Positions 4,359 through 5,129 of a stretch of 5,129 nucleotides of DNA are shown here, one piece after another (position 1 is the first letter of the stretch; each line of letters opens with the position of its first letter). Origin of the DNA: Candidatus Kaiserbacteria bacterium RIFCSPHIGHO2_01_FULL_58_22 (GTDB lineage Bacteria; Patescibacteriota; Minisyncoccia; Phycocordibacterales; UBA2100); assembly GCA_001781445.1 (NCBI GenBank), contig MFLB01000020.1, forward strand, positions 8,465 to 13,593, in the 5' to 3' direction. The notes beneath the pieces are model-generated. The model had not been told where the DNA came from. It saw only the letters and a list, made by a program, of their open reading frames with translations, and made no database searches. Position numbers and translations under genes: made by a program.

Positions 4359-5129
4359 ATGGAACGCACCGAGGAGCAAAGGGGAGAGCGGAGCCTGTTT
4401 TTCACGGCTCTCTTGAATGGCTTCTTTCCGATCGTTATCGTTCTCTCGTACGCGACGCTTTCCGGATTCGTATCCCTTTTCTGGACGACGGCATGCGCGT
4501 CCCTTATGTTCGCCGCCGTCGTGAGCTATCGGCGCCGCTGGCATGAGATGCGAAACAGCACGCTTTGGAAGTACGGCGCGGCGATCGCGTTTTTTATCGG
4601 CTTTGCGGCGTACGGATTGTATTTTTTCGGCCTCGAGAGCACGACGCCCGGCAACGCGTCCATCATCGTCCTGTTCGAGGTCTTCACCTCGTTCGTGTTC
4701 TTCCGGCTGTTCAAGGGGGAACGGTTTTCGTTCGACTACACGATCGGCGCGGTTTTGGTGATCGCCGGAGCCCTGATCGTACTCGGTCGCGGCTTCACGG
4801 GCATCCACGGCGGGGACCTTCTCATTTTCGCGATGACGATCGTCGCGCCGGTCGGGAATTATTTCCAGCAGAAGGCGCGCGCGCTCGCTTCGAGCGAAAG
4901 CGTGATGTTCCTGCGCAGTGTTCTTTCATTGCCCGCGATCGCCCTCCTTGCGATCCTTTTCGGCGCGCACGCTTCCTCGCGCGACCTGCTCCAATCGCTC
5001 CCGTTCATTTTGATCAACGGCGTCGTACTCCTCGGCCTCTCGAAACTGTTCTGGATCGAGGCGATACACAGGATCTCCGTAACGAAAGCGACCGCGCTCG
5101 CGAGCATCTCGCCCTTCGTCACGCTTATC
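4359..5129 (+). CDS. EamA/DMT-family permease (3' end missing)
   Basis: The first 257 codons of an integral membrane permease of the drug/metabolite transporter superfamily; the frame is still open at the window edge. Family members are usually 280-300 residues with ten helices in two EamA repeats, so a few dozen residues are missing. Hydrophobic segments lie at about 13-31, 36-57, 71-92, 97-117, 126-144, 151-170, 182-202 and 213-231, with another starting near 240. Repeat 1 ends at GAVLVIAGALIVLGRG (130-145). The STTPGNASIIVLFEVFTSFVFF stretch at 94-115 matches the EamA pattern before helix 5, and repeat 2 starts at GGDLLIF (151-157). In-frame TGA at 4350-4352 makes ATG 4359 the earliest possible start. 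The ribosome-binding site is poor: GGAG at 4336-4339 is about 19 bases upstream, nearer the out-of-frame ATG 4349. Substrate unknown; amino acids or other metabolites are typical. Confidence 0.9.
   Translation, partial: MERTEEQRGERSLFFTALLNGFFPIVIVLSYATLSGFVSLFWTTACASLMFAAVVSYRRRWHEMRNSTLWKYGAAIAFFIGFAAYGLYFFGLESTTPGNASIIVLFEVFTSFVFFRLFKGERFSFDYTIGAVLVIAGALIVLGRGFTGIHGGDLLIFAMTIVAPVGNYFQQKARALASSESVMFLRSVLSLPAIALLAILFGAHASSRDLLQSLPFILINGVVLLGLSKLFWIEAIHRISVTKATALASISPFVTLI

Noticed and set aside
4349..4546. 65-codon ORF from ATG 4349, which has the better-spaced GGAG
   Set aside because: It overlaps the permease out of frame and its product shows no hydrophobic helices or motif, while the frame from ATG 4359 gives a typical EamA protein.
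1..5129. tRNA or rRNA genes
   Set aside because: No T-loop/acceptor patterns or recognisable rRNA stretches were seen on either strand by eye; the hairpins do not form a cloverleaf.

Overview
The window is GC-rich bacterial DNA, roughly 60% GC or more by eye. All genes lie on the plus strand and use ATG starts. Stops are TGA three times and TAG once, so TGA is a true stop and the code is the standard bacterial one. Nothing identifies the organism directly. An ECF sigma factor coupled to a DUF5667-type membrane protein, simple permeases and hairpin-rich spacers are compatible with a high-GC Patescibacteria/CPR (Parcubacteria-like) genome. Actinobacterial or Chloroflexi-like sources are not excluded. 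The taxonomic call is inference only.

Layout: (1) 1-38 is a short leader that may hold the last codons of an upstream gene. (2) 39-1322 encodes a 12-helix MFS exporter of the EntS/MFS_3 type. (3) 1323-1749 is a 427-bp spacer with no convincing gene but an unusual run of inverted repeats: a terminator-like hairpin, a near-perfect 21-bp palindrome, an 11-bp stem with a 3-nt loop, a GC-rich hairpin and a large three-tier hairpin with T-rich tails on both strands. (4) 1750-2472 encodes a secreted, Ala/Gly-rich 240-residue protein of unknown function, closed by a clear bidirectional terminator. (5) 2602-3141 and 3138-4286 form a two-gene operon overlapping by ATGA. It encodes an ECF sigma factor and a single-pass membrane protein with a DUF5667-like segment, probably its anti-sigma factor or sensor. 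(6) 4282-4314 is an AT-rich 12-bp tandem repeat that contains a perfect 30-bp palindrome and the stop codon of the preceding gene. (7) 4359 to the window end encodes an EamA/DMT permease cut by the window edge.

How the parts may work together: the sigma/anti-sigma pair looks like a trans-envelope signalling switch. The neighbouring secreted protein is a plausible, untested target or input of that switch. The two permeases have no visible substrate and no clear link to it. The most unusual content is the structured spacer at 1338-1705, the orphan secreted protein beside the sigma operon, and the AT-rich palindromic repeat.
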